Shown here piece by piece: positions 50,990-60,416 of a stretch of 64,000 nt of DNA. The stretch spans positions 1-64,000 of the forward strand of contig JBGSVW010000035.1 of NCBI GenBank assembly GCA_041752735.1, written 5' to 3'. The notes under the pieces are model-generated. The model saw only the letters and a program-made list of their open reading frames with translations, did not search any database and was not told the origin of the DNA. Made by a program: the position numbers and the translations under genes. The DNA comes from UBA1422 sp041752735 (GTDB lineage: Bacteria; Bacillota; Clostridia; Peptostreptococcales; Anaerovoracaceae). How positions within the stretch are numbered: the first letter of the stretch is position 1; every line of letters starts with the position of its first letter.

Positions 50990-52756
50990 GTGGATCAGAC
51001 GAGCAGGCAAGGACTTATAAATAGTATTAAAGAATCAAAGCAAATACTAGAATTTACGTACGCCACAAATAACCGAAAATATTTCCTTGAAGCGGCGAGA
51101 GATCAATTTTACGACCTGTCATGTATAATTCTTGACAAGCCAAAGGGGGGTGGCAGAAATGAGTTTAGAAATACTATTGATGCAGCGCTGGATCAGGTCT
51201 ATCACTTGACCGGTGAAATTAACATAAGATTTATGTTCGGGATAAGAAACGCAAAAAAATATGATCATACTTTACAGGACGTAGATAACGATATTCAGGA
51301 AGTAATAGAAAAATTTAATACGTTTTATTTAATGGGCTTTAAAAGGTTGATTCCGGATTTTGAAATGGATCTAGAGATTTTGCCTTTAAAAATAATGAGT
51401 GACTACAAAAAATTATCATTCGATAAAGAATTACAACAGGAGTTGTCAAACAAAAGCTCGGAATTAGGAAACATAGAGCAAAATCTAAAGGCATTAAAAG
51501 TTAACGAGAAAGAGACAATAAAGAAAACTCAAATAGAGCAGGAAATATCAGAACTTGAAGACAAAAAGAAGAAAATTTCAGCGGAGATAAATACTATCGA
51601 TGAAAAAAGGAAAGTTATCAAAGCTGAAGTTGACCGGCTCGAATCACTCTGTGAAAGTGCAAATAGGAAGAAGAATAACCTCCTTACGGAAAACCGGAAA
51701 CTTGAAGTTGAAAAGGACAAGACAGCGTGCGAAATTGCAAAATGGAAATCTGCAGGAGCAAGCTATAAGAACGCTTCTGAAGAAATTAAGCGGCTTGAAA
51801 GCTACATGCAAAAAATAACAATTGAAAGCAATCAACTTAACCAGGAAATCCTAAAGAGCAGCACTCTAAAAGACGAGATACAAGGTGAAATACTCAAAAT
51901 TAAAAATTCTAAGGAAGGATTGGAGGCAGAGAGCCAGCAAATCCATAAGGAACTTAAACAAAGACAAGATGAAAAAGAAAGACTCGAAATGGAGCGCACT
52001 AAGTTAGACAGACAAGTTAGCGACCTAAGAGTATTGAATAGTTTATACGATAGGCACTACTCCCAAAAATGGGACAGTGGGCTTCGAAAGATTGAAGGAT
52101 ATTATTGCCCTTGCGATGTGATATTGAAAAATAATGGTTTTTCCTTAAGACTAAAGGAAAGTGGGTTAAGATGTAATCATGTTTTTCGAAAAGAGTTGGC
52201 TGTGATTTTGTCTATAGTACAGAGATCCTTGATTTACAAAAAAAGTGATTATGTTAAAAAGATAGAAAAAATAATGCATGAAAGCATAGATGCCCGAGAC
52301 TTATTGAAGACTCAGTTTGCCATACTCCTATTAATAAAAGAAAATCTAATAACAAATCAAAAAGTGTCATTAAAAGTTAGTGGCATCAATGAGATCGTGT
52401 TACAAGTAGCTATAAAAGATATTAACAATTACCTTGAGATATTATGCAATCTTTCTGGTAAAGAATATACCCCGTTCCTTTATGATACCACTGGTGAAAT
52501 TTGTCTTGAAAACAAGGTAGAAGGTGAAGACCCAATAAATACAGTCGATTACTATATCGAAGATTATGATGGTAACGAAAAATTAACTGAACGGTCGCAA
52601 TGGCACGAAGATAACATCTTATATAAAATAACAAGCGAAAATAAAAAATATTTAGAACTCTTGGCATTAGATTTACGGGTGATAGAAATTTGCGATTTTC
52701 GTCAGAGGAAATCGATTCACTTTTCGAACTGGAAAAAGGCGCATACACATTCATGA
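50990..52756 (+). CDS. Long coiled-coil protein without ATPase
   Basis: 588-aa protein. Residues 1-135 are globular helical, residues about 140-370 are a long coiled coil rich in Glu, Lys and Leu (NIEQNLKALKVNEKETIKK, SNRKKNNLLTENRKLE), and residues 375-560 are globular again (YYCPCDVILKNNGFSLRLKE). No Walker motifs were seen, so it is not an SMC ATPase. Coiled-coil scaffolds of this kind occur in bacterial defence operons. It starts with GTG behind AAGGT. Its last residues run into a nuclease remnant in another frame. Confidence 0.7.
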   Translation: MDQTSRQGLINSIKESKQILEFTYATNNRKYFLEAARDQFYDLSCIILDKPKGGGRNEFRNTIDAALDQVYHLTGEINIRFMFGIRNAKKYDHTLQDVDNDIQEVIEKFNTFYLMGFKRLIPDFEMDLEILPLKIMSDYKKLSFDKELQQELSNKSSELGNIEQNLKALKVNEKETIKKTQIEQEISELEDKKKKISAEINTIDEKRKVIKAEVDRLESLCESANRKKNNLLTENRKLEVEKDKTACEIAKWKSAGASYKNASEEIKRLESYMQKITIESNQLNQEILKSSTLKDEIQGEILKIKNSKEGLEAESQQIHKELKQRQDEKERLEMERTKLDRQVSDLRVLNSLYDRHYSQKWDSGLRKIEGYYCPCDVILKNNGFSLRLKESGLRCNHVFRKELAVILSIVQRSLIYKKSDYVKKIEKIMHESIDARDLLKTQFAILLLIKENLITNQKVSLKVSGINEIVLQVAIKDINNYLEILCNLSGKEYTPFLYDTTGEICLENKVEGEDPINTVDYYIEDYDGNEKLTERSQWHEDNILYKITSENKKYLELLALDLRVIEICDFRQRKSIHFSNWKKAHTHS

Positions 52757-53112
52757 TTCTCTCACTTCTGTATCCAAATTTGAAATATGCACAAAATGGC
52801 TTTCATCAAGACCATGTACATCCCTTTGCAGGCTTTTATGATGCAAAATTGAAAGCACTCGGTCTCAGCGAAGCGGAACGCTTTGATTGGCAGCAAAAAA
52901 GAAATAAATTGCCCAATCTACAACTTTTAGAAGGCCGAGAAAACGTGAGTAAAAACGATAAACCGTTGGTTGATTGGCTGAAGGATGAATCCAATAAAAC
53001 TGCAGCAAAATTTTTGCCAATGGGTGTATCATATGAACTCCAGAGATTTGATTCATTCTATCAAGAACGGCAGAAGTTAATGAGCACAGAGCTTAAAATG
53101 ATATTAGCATAA
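52645..53112 (+). pseudogene. C-terminal remnant of a DUF262/DUF1524 (GmrSD-type) nuclease
   Basis: The frame opens at 52645 inside the end of the coiled-coil gene and runs to TAA at 53110-53112. The HNH region FHQDHVHPF and the downstream RNKLPNLQLLEGRENVSKND match the C-terminal DUF1524 part of DUF262 proteins, which as GmrSD-type enzymes cut modified phage DNA. The N-terminal DUF262 ParB/sulfiredoxin half is absent and there is no proper ATG. It is a truncated remnant, probably joined to the coiled-coil gene by a deletion. Confidence 0.75.
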
Positions 53113-53158
53113 GTAGCTGTTAAATTTCGATCAAGTTAAAACTAAATAGGAGGTTAAT

Positions 53159-53737
53159 ATGGCTAAATATAACTTACAAACAAATGAATCAGTAATTATG
53201 AAACAAGATGGAATCCTTCACGGGGGGGTAATGGCAGGTTATACAGATGAATTAATCCTAACCAATTTGCACTTAGTGTTAATAAGCAAAGGCGTTTTCG
53301 GAAATACTAAAGGGATTCAAACATTTCCACTGAATCAGATTAAAGTATTTGATGGACAAGCACAAGCTTTATTAGATAGAACCGGGGGAGGGAATCCTCA
53401 GCTTGACGTTTATTTTTTAAATGGAGAAGAAAGCTTTAAATTCCAAAGCAAAAAAGAGGTTTTAAAGTGGATTGCCAACATCAATAAATTGGTTACAGGT
53501 AATGAGGCTAATGCTAACAACTCTTCTAGTATGGCAATTCCGGGAGCAGCGTATGTTGCTGAAACATTAAAGGGAACTATGGACACTTTCAAACAAACTT
53601 TCGGAATTAAATCTAAGAACACGAATGAGACGGATGTAAAAGTAGTAATAAAATGCAACTCATGTGGAGCATCGGTTTCAGGGAAAAAAGGACAAACAGT
53701 TCGTTGCCAATATTGTGATTCTCAACATCATTTATAA
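53159..53737 (+). CDS. PH-like domain protein with C-terminal zinc ribbon
   Basis: 192-aa protein. Residues 1-115 have the bacterial PH/GRAM-like pattern (TDELILTNLHLVLISKGVFG, LNQIKVF). A Ser/Asn linker follows, and the C-terminus has CNSCGA and CQYCDS, a zinc ribbon. GGAGG precedes the ATG. The next gene, an SPFH protein, follows 16 bases later. Such pairs are thought to act at membrane lipid domains; this role is inference. Confidence 0.78.
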   Translation: MAKYNLQTNESVIMKQDGILHGGVMAGYTDELILTNLHLVLISKGVFGNTKGIQTFPLNQIKVFDGQAQALLDRTGGGNPQLDVYFLNGEESFKFQSKKEVLKWIANINKLVTGNEANANNSSSMAIPGAAYVAETLKGTMDTFKQTFGIKSKNTNETDVKVVIKCNSCGASVSGKKGQTVRCQYCDSQHHL

Positions 53738-53753
53738 ACGAAAGGGGTAAAAA

Positions 53754-54878
53754 ATGGGCATAATAAGAGCTTTTACTGGTGCAATAGGTGGAACATTCGC
53801 TGACCAATGGAAAGATATAATTACCGCAGGCCATTTCGACGAACATACGGTTGTTTCCCCAGGTGTATTTCAGCAGACTAATAACGGGCGTGGGTCAAAC
53901 TATAAAGGTTCAAATGGCGTGATTTCAAATGGTTCAAAGATATTTGTTCCGGAAAACACCGCCGCATTCATTTTTAGCCAGTCGGGAATTGAAGAAATTA
54001 TTACAACGGCAGGCGGCTATGAATACCAAAATGGTCAAAAGAGTATTTTCAACAAAGACGGAATAAATGCTTCCATCGTTGATCAAGCAAAAGACAGAAT
54101 CGGCTTCGGAGGGCAAACCTCTGATCAAAAACAAATTGCATTCGTTAATCTGCGTGAAATCCGAGGTTTGAAATTTGGAACGCGCGGCCCTTTAGTATAT
54201 AACGATTTGTTCTATGGCACTGACCTAGAGATACTTGCATTTGGCACGTTTTCTTTAAAAGTGATCGACGCTGAAAGATTTATTAAAAACTATATCCCTG
54301 CAAACATTAACAATTATTCATTTGACGACCAAAAAGCAAGAGCTCAGATACTTTCTGAGTTCATACAATCGTTTACCGTCGCATTGAACTCTTTGTCGAC
54401 CACATATCGAATATCCCAACTGCCTTCACAGGCTAATGAAATTACAGAAAAAATATCAATGGATACTTCAAATGCAGGCACTTGGAAAGAACGCTTCGGG
54501 TTTGAGTTAGTTATGATTGGAATTGAAAACATTGAGTTCTCGCCGGAATCTAGAGAGCTGGTTAAACAGTACTCATCCAATAAGATGAATCTTAAAGCGT
54601 ACGATGATATTTCAGAAAAGTCATCAAATATTGGCGCTCAACAAAAAATCGCACAAGGAATTCAGGATAATGGTCTAGGCGACGGCGCTGGTATGATATT
54701 TGGTATGAACCTGGCTCAAAGCATGAATCCACAAACGGCAGCGCCAAATACACAAAAATCGGGTATGACTTTTGATGAGCAAATTGAAACTGTGAAAAAA
54801 TTAAAAGAATTGATGGATGCCGGCATTCTTTCGCAGGAAGAGTTTGATGTTAAAAAGCGGGAGATTATGGGCTTATAA
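53754..54878 (+). CDS. SPFH-domain protein with SHOCT tail
   Basis: 374-aa protein. Residues about 60-270 are an SPFH domain (virion core protein-like subgroup) with FVNLREIRGLKFGTRGPL and ILAFGTFSLKVIDAERFI. The C-terminus (aa 335-374) is a SHOCT module, KLKELMDAGILSQEEFDVKK. SPFH proteins form large rings or lattices at membranes. GAAAGGGG lies before the ATG. With the PH/zinc-ribbon gene it forms a probable two-gene membrane-stress unit. No direct defence role is shown. Confidence 0.85.
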   Translation: MGIIRAFTGAIGGTFADQWKDIITAGHFDEHTVVSPGVFQQTNNGRGSNYKGSNGVISNGSKIFVPENTAAFIFSQSGIEEIITTAGGYEYQNGQKSIFNKDGINASIVDQAKDRIGFGGQTSDQKQIAFVNLREIRGLKFGTRGPLVYNDLFYGTDLEILAFGTFSLKVIDAERFIKNYIPANINNYSFDDQKARAQILSEFIQSFTVALNSLSTTYRISQLPSQANEITEKISMDTSNAGTWKERFGFELVMIGIENIEFSPESRELVKQYSSNKMNLKAYDDISEKSSNIGAQQKIAQGIQDNGLGDGAGMIFGMNLAQSMNPQTAAPNTQKSGMTFDEQIETVKKLKELMDAGILSQEEFDVKKREIMGL

Positions 54879-54970
54879 TCTTAGTAATCGAAACAATAGT
54901 TTAAATATTATCCCTGCAACTCTAAAATCACGTGTAGTACAATTGGAACCGTAAACTCAGGGAGGATTCC

Positions 54971-55831
54971 ATGGGCATATTCGACAAAATCAAAGAACCA
55001 ATCTTTCTGAAAGAAAGTAACTCTCTCCAATTTCGGATGGAACGGCTGCAAGAGCTTTATAAAACGAGCCTCCCCAATACTGCATCTCGGATTCAACAAG
55101 ATATCCGTCTAGTGCAAGCTGGAATTACCGGAGAAAGCAACATCGCCTTTGAATTGAAGAACAGCCATATGCCAATGATTGTCTTGCATGACCTATATTT
55201 GGAGCGGGGTGATCTTTCTGCCCAGATCGATTATTTGATTATTACCCGAAAACGACATTTCATCGTGGAATGTAAAAATCTTGTCGGCAATATTCAGGTC
55301 ACAAACACAGGTGATTTTGTTCGAACCATTGGCGACAAGAAGGAAGGCATCTATTCCCCAATCACCCAGAATCAGCGGCATTTGGATCTGTTGAAACAAA
55401 TCCGCAAAGACACCAAATCCAACATTCTATCTCAGGGGCTCTTTGAAAAATACTTCTATGACGCCTACCGAAGCGTTGTAGTACTGGCCAATCCCAAATC
55501 CATGCTCAACATCAAGTATGCGCCAAAAGATTTGAAACAACAAATAATCAAAGCAGATCAATTAATTGCCTACATCAAAACAATAAATGATGATCCGGGG
55601 ATGGAACCTTCCAGTGAAAAAGCCATGGAAGAAATGGCACAGTTTTTCCTAGATCAGCACAAAGAAAACCAAATTGACTACACAGCCAAGTACGTGATTG
55701 TCGAAGCAACTGAGGACGAAAAAAAGTGTCCCAAATGCGGGGCACCCATGGTGCTTCGAACTGCGAAAAAAGGAATTAACGCAGGGAATGAGTTCTGGGG
55801 ATGCGCCAGGTGGCCGAAGTGTAGCAAATAA
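54971..55831 (+). CDS. NERD nuclease-domain protein with topoisomerase-type zinc finger
   Basis: 286-aa protein. The NERD domain (about aa 40-160) has QIDYLIIT and IVECKNL, with the acidic and Lys residues of the PD-(D/E)XK fold (E, D, ECK). The C-terminus has CPKCGAPMVLRT and FWGCARWPKCSK, a topoisomerase-type zinc finger that binds single-stranded DNA. GGGAGG precedes the ATG. It probably cuts or binds DNA. It lies between the SPFH and DUF2130 genes with its own likely promoter. Confidence 0.85.
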   Translation: MGIFDKIKEPIFLKESNSLQFRMERLQELYKTSLPNTASRIQQDIRLVQAGITGESNIAFELKNSHMPMIVLHDLYLERGDLSAQIDYLIITRKRHFIVECKNLVGNIQVTNTGDFVRTIGDKKEGIYSPITQNQRHLDLLKQIRKDTKSNILSQGLFEKYFYDAYRSVVVLANPKSMLNIKYAPKDLKQQIIKADQLIAYIKTINDDPGMEPSSEKAMEEMAQFFLDQHKENQIDYTAKYVIVEATEDEKKCPKCGAPMVLRTAKKGINAGNEFWGCARWPKCSK

Positions 55832-55860
55832 CTAATGAAGAAAATTGGGGAGGTTTAGAA

Positions 55861-57081
55861 ATGCACGAAATTAAATGCCCAAATTGCAGCAAAACATTCA
55901 ATCTTGATGATGCCGGTTATGCGGAAATTCTAAGCCAAGTCCGCAATGATGCTTTCGATAAGGCACTACATGAACGGCTAGAGCTAGCTGAGCATGATAA
56001 AAAGACTGCCATTGAGCTTGCAACGACAAAGGTTACCAGTGAAATGGAGATGAAGGCTGCGCAGAAGGATCTAGAAATAGCTCGCTTGAATGAGGCATTG
56101 AAGTCTACCGATGTTGTCAAGCAATTGGCGCTCAAGGAGGCCCTCGGTTCAGTTGAAAAGGAACGGGATGATCTTATACGTGACCTTGAGGCAAAGGATA
56201 CGGAGCAGAAGTTAAGAGAATCATCATTAAAGGACAAGTACGAAACCCAGCTAAAAGATCGTGACGAGGCAATCGAGCGCTTAAAGGATATGAAAGCGAA
56301 GCTATCAACAAAAATGGTTGGCGAAACACTTGAACAGCATTGCGAAATTGAATTCTCAAAAATACGATCCGCGGCATTTCCCATGGCATATTTTGAGAAA
56401 GATAACGATGCAAAAACCGGTAGTAAGGGCGACTACATTTTCCGTGAAGCTGACAATGTCAATACGGAATTTATCTCGATTATGTTCGAAATGAAAAATG
56501 AAAACGACGAAACATCAACCAAGAAAAGGAATGAAGATTTCCTCAAAGAACTTGACAAGGACCGTAATGAAAAAGGCTGCGAGTACGCGATTCTAGTATC
56601 CTTGTTAGAGCCAAACAATGAACTGTATAATAGCGGCATTGTTGATGTTTCTCATCGTTACCCCAAAATGTATGTCATCCGACCACAGTTTTTTATCCCA
56701 ATGATTACCTTACTCCGTAATGCAGCTCAAAATTCACTGAAATACAAGACTGAACTTGCGCTTGTGAAAGCACAGAACATTGATATCGCGGATTTCGAGG
56801 ATGAACTTGATAAATTCAAGGATGCCTTCGGCAGGAACTACGAACTTGCTTCAAAGAAGTTTAAAGATGCAATCGACGAAATCGATAAGTCTATAGACCA
56901 CCTGCAGAAAACGAAGGAGGCATTGCTAAGTACCGACCGAAACCTCCGCCTTGCCAACGATAAAGCGCAGGATGTGACCATCAAGAAGCTGACACGCAGT
57001 AACCCGACAATGGCGGCAAAGTTCGAGGAGCTGGAACAACAAGCACCTATAGCCGATGGTAGTACTGTAAATAATTCTTAA
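55861..57081 (+). CDS. DUF2130 protein (coiled coil plus PD-(D/E)XK-like domain)
   Basis: 406-aa DUF2130 protein. A zinc-binding CPNCSKTF start is followed by a coiled coil (aa 30-165), then a nuclease-like core (aa 170-310) with the GDYIFRE and FISIMFEMKNE blocks carrying the acidic/Lys positions, then a helical tail. DUF2130 proteins are predicted nucleases of unknown role, often found near mobile or defence genes. GGGAGG before the ATG; the next gene starts 30 bases downstream. Confidence 0.85.
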   Translation: MHEIKCPNCSKTFNLDDAGYAEILSQVRNDAFDKALHERLELAEHDKKTAIELATTKVTSEMEMKAAQKDLEIARLNEALKSTDVVKQLALKEALGSVEKERDDLIRDLEAKDTEQKLRESSLKDKYETQLKDRDEAIERLKDMKAKLSTKMVGETLEQHCEIEFSKIRSAAFPMAYFEKDNDAKTGSKGDYIFREADNVNTEFISIMFEMKNENDETSTKKRNEDFLKELDKDRNEKGCEYAILVSLLEPNNELYNSGIVDVSHRYPKMYVIRPQFFIPMITLLRNAAQNSLKYKTELALVKAQNIDIADFEDELDKFKDAFGRNYELASKKFKDAIDEIDKSIDHLQKTKEALLSTDRNLRLANDKAQDVTIKKLTRSNPTMAAKFEELEQQAPIADGSTVNNS

Positions 57082-57110
57082 TTCAATATCGCGCAATAGG
57101 TAGAGGTATA

Positions 57111-60100
57111 ATGGAAAAATTTTCTGCAACATATGGAAATACTGCTAAGAATTTTGTGATTCAAAATATTACTGGCGAAGATGCCCGCACAGAGTATGAG
57201 GGAGTTATTTGCATTATCAAAAACATACTCCAGAGAGGAACGCCGACCCCCCCCTCGGAATACCTTAAAGCGAGATTAGGAGAGATGGTCTCGCCTATCA
57301 ATGAACCATTGCGTATGATTTCAACCGAAGAACATTACTGGAACAGTAGAATTAAAGGTAGCACTGACGACAGAAACAACAATCCTGCAGAAGAATTCTT
57401 CAATGTCCTGATTCCAGAATATTTTGGGGATTACGCTTTTGTGCGTAGTCTTATACTGCCTGAAGCAGAAATAGAAGAAATTGCACCAACAAAAAATAAT
57501 GAATTCATTGACAGACAAGTTGATTTCTATTTACCTCAGGCTAAGCTTGTTATTGAAATTGATGGCACCCAGCACCAAAAAAAATTACAATCGTCAATGG
57601 ATCTTGATCGAGACAGACATTTGAAAAAAAATGGGATAAAAGTTGTTCGAATTTCAACAATCAGCATTCGAAATCGTGACCAGGATTTTTTAGATAAAAT
57701 CAAAGAAATTCTAAAAATAGTGGAAGCAAGCAATGAGGTGCTAAAGTATCAAATAGCTGTGAATCAAGGGAATCAAAGCTCAGAAGATTTGCTTAGAATT
57801 CACTACGACTCGATATTGCGACTCCAGTTGCTGCTGCTTACATTGCTCAGAAAGAATCGTCTTAATTTCAACATGCTATTGTGGGAATTTACCATTGTTG
57901 ATTCTACTAACGAATTAGAAGAGATTCTTGGGGTTGCAATAGCAGATCTTTTCCTTTGGATAGATAATATCTGCAAACTAATTAAACTTCCATTTATTAA
58001 ACCGACTGTATCAATCAATCCTAAAAGACCAAGCGACTCTGGGGTGGTGATTGACTTTCACATCAAAAAACGTTGGACGGACGAAGCCGCTTTAAACCGC
58101 GATGTGATTTACATAAGAAATGACTATTTTGACAATCGGGATTACTTTAAGGTCAGTACAACTGATTCTGTCCAATACGAAATCATTCTGGATGGGGAAG
58201 CATCAGATATCCCATCACTACTATTTTGTCTTAGGAATCTTTTTGGCTTTGAAGATTTCAGGGACGGACAGCTCCCAATCATTGTAAATGCGCTTAGGCG
58301 GCGGGATACCATTGGAATTTTGCCAACCGGTTCCGGCAAATCACTCTGCTATCAATTTGTGGCCATGCTGCAACCTTGCATTAGCTTTGTTGTTTGTCCA
58401 ATTGTTGCCTTAATGCGCGATCAAAAGGATAATCTTGATAAAGCAGGTATCACAAGAACGCATTACATAAACAGCGACATGACCGGTGAAGAAAAAGGAA
58501 GAGTCTTGACTGATTTTGGCAAAGGGAGATATTTACTATTATGGATATCGCCAGAGAGGTTTCAAGATGTAAAATTCCGAAATCAAATCCAATCCATAAA
58601 TAAAGAAAGAAACATCGCCTTAGCCGTGATAGACGAAGTACATTGCCTATCTGAATGGGGGCATACGTTCAGGACGTCATACCTCAACCTTGTCAGAACG
58701 ATTAACAACTATTGCCCTGAGGCACGACTACTTGGACTTACAGCGACAGCGTCTCAATTTGTGTTAGCTGACTTGAAGCGAGAATTCCAGGTTGATTCTG
58801 ATAATATTAAAACGGTAAGCAATATCAGTCGGGAAGAGTTGAGCTTTCATTTGACTCGGGTAGGAAGCCATAAAATGTATGATGTGCTGGTCGATCAGCT
58901 AAAAAGATATAAAAATAAGCACGGTAAGGATATGTTTGCAAACCTTGGAAATCAAACTAAATCAGGGATAATCTTCACGGCAAATAAAGGGGGAGACCGA
59001 GGATGCATCCGGCTGGCAGCAAAGTTGTCTGAGAAATTTGACATTAATGTTGAAACCTATCATGGTGACTTACGGGGCGATGACAGAAGGGATGTTCAGG
59101 ATGGCTTCAAAAACAACGAGTTTCCACTTTTGACCGCAACCAAGGCTTTTGGCATGGGGATTGATAAGCCAAACATAAGATATACAATTCATTTTGGGAT
59201 GCCTGGGTCCATAGAAACGTTCTACCAGGAGGCTGGCCGAGCAGGACGTGACAAACAAAAGGCTCAGTGTACTATATTGTATCAAGGTGAAGATGTTCCT
59301 GATGATGCAATCAATAAATTGTTTGATCTTCATACTGAGATCCAGGAAATAAGAGAAATCCAGAAAACACTTAAAAATGACATACGGAGTATTCTCTACT
59401 TATGGCTTGACAGCAATAAAGGAATTGAAGACGATTTGTTAATGATGGAGTGGGTAATGGAACAAATTGAGCACCCATCAAAGACTCAGAATGCAGAGAC
59501 TATACTTGTGAAATGCGATACGAAACACAAAAAAGCAGATGTCGAAAAGGCTATATATAAGTTAACTCTTTTAGGATTCATTAGAGATTGGACGATAGCA
59601 GAATGGGATGCAGAAAGAGGAGGCATTCTCGTTGAAAAGGAAGAGTACACAGAGCAAACAGTGAAAGACCATTTTTTCCAAGTCATAAAAAGATATGATA
59701 CGGGATTCGATGAAAAGAATGAGGAATATCAAAAATATTTGACTATTCTAAGTGGCGAGAAGCTGAAGCCATACCATAGATATATGAAGATTCTCTTGAT
59801 GTGGAGCTATGACAACATTGTTTACCAGCGAAGACAAGCCATCAAAACAATGTGGGATGCGTGCGAGAACTATAAAGATGGCACTACTCTGGCGACTTAT
59901 ATTGAAAACTACTTTCGTTTTTCAGATAGCACGCTGACGCTCGACCAGATCGCTAACAAAACCGAGGACTTTGGTCTGTTGTTTGATATTCTTTTTGAAC
60001 AAGGGAAGCGGGATGTCTCAATTACGCGCAATGAGGCAGAGAAATTACTACCATCATTACAAAGATATATTGAGAGCTATCGGTACAGTATTGGGTTGAA

Positions 60101-60416
60101 TTATCTAATTGGAATGGTCAGGCTGATATGTGATAAGTTCCATGACCCGGACGGACTCCCGCGTTTGGAGGATGCGTTCAATCGTATTTTAGCATCCGGT
60201 GATATTGATTTGGATATGGTAATTGATAACACCTTGAAAATTGGAAGCACCGTTTCTGAAGAAGGAAGGGAACAGCTGGGAGACTTCTTAATCAACAAAT
60301 TCCCTGAGAGGGCATTGCAGATTAATGATGCCTTGTCGGACAATGCATCGCTATTATGGATTTTATGCGAAGCAAGTAGCAAACTTAAAAGGGTAAAGGA
60401 GAAGATAAAATGGTAG
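57111..60416 (+). CDS. DUF559-type nuclease fused to RecQ-like helicase
   Basis: 1101-aa fusion. Aa 1-205 contain a DUF559/Vsr-like nuclease: RQVDFYLPQ, then IEIDGTQHQKKL. Aa 380-720 form a RecQ-type SF2 helicase with LPTGSGKSLCYQ (near aa 402), VIDEVHCLSEWGH (near aa 505; DEVH not DEAH), and FGMGIDKP and YQEAGRAGRD (near aa 680-705). Aa 725-1101 are helical and unrecognised; no HRDC or RQC domain was seen. A C8 tract lies in its 5' part (57247-57254). The stop overlaps the next gene by 7 bases. This could be a defence effector that unwinds and cuts invading DNA. Confidence 0.9.
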   Translation: MEKFSATYGNTAKNFVIQNITGEDARTEYEGVICIIKNILQRGTPTPPSEYLKARLGEMVSPINEPLRMISTEEHYWNSRIKGSTDDRNNNPAEEFFNVLIPEYFGDYAFVRSLILPEAEIEEIAPTKNNEFIDRQVDFYLPQAKLVIEIDGTQHQKKLQSSMDLDRDRHLKKNGIKVVRISTISIRNRDQDFLDKIKEILKIVEASNEVLKYQIAVNQGNQSSEDLLRIHYDSILRLQLLLLTLLRKNRLNFNMLLWEFTIVDSTNELEEILGVAIADLFLWIDNICKLIKLPFIKPTVSINPKRPSDSGVVIDFHIKKRWTDEAALNRDVIYIRNDYFDNRDYFKVSTTDSVQYEIILDGEASDIPSLLFCLRNLFGFEDFRDGQLPIIVNALRRRDTIGILPTGSGKSLCYQFVAMLQPCISFVVCPIVALMRDQKDNLDKAGITRTHYINSDMTGEEKGRVLTDFGKGRYLLLWISPERFQDVKFRNQIQSINKERNIALAVIDEVHCLSEWGHTFRTSYLNLVRTINNYCPEARLLGLTATASQFVLADLKREFQVDSDNIKTVSNISREELSFHLTRVGSHKMYDVLVDQLKRYKNKHGKDMFANLGNQTKSGIIFTANKGGDRGCIRLAAKLSEKFDINVETYHGDLRGDDRRDVQDGFKNNEFPLLTATKAFGMGIDKPNIRYTIHFGMPGSIETFYQEAGRAGRDKQKAQCTILYQGEDVPDDAINKLFDLHTEIQEIREIQKTLKNDIRSILYLWLDSNKGIEDDLLMMEWVMEQIEHPSKTQNAETILVKCDTKHKKADVEKAIYKLTLLGFIRDWTIAEWDAERGGILVEKEEYTEQTVKDHFFQVIKRYDTGFDEKNEEYQKYLTILSGEKLKPYHRYMKILLMWSYDNIVYQRRQAIKTMWDACENYKDGTTLATYIENYFRFSDSTLTLDQIANKTEDFGLLFDILFEQGKRDVSITRNEAEKLLPSLQRYIESYRYSIGLNYLIGMVRLICDKFHDPDGLPRLEDAFNRILASGDIDLDMVIDNTLKIGSTVSEEGREQLGDFLINKFPERALQINDALSDNASLLWILCEASSKLKRVKEKIKW
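57247..57254 (+). repeat. C8 homopolymer in the helicase-nuclease gene
   Basis: Eight C residues within codons 46-48 (TPTPPS). Length changes here would shift the frame and switch the whole protein off. Confidence 0.7.

Noticed and set aside
55320..55335. Second tRNA attachment copy (gttcgaacc)
   Set aside because: Only the T-loop-like 9-mer matches; the flanks do not form a T arm or acceptor strand, and it is inside the NERD gene.
56434..56639. Possible antisense gene inside DUF2130
   Set aside because: Short shadow frame; no start signal.
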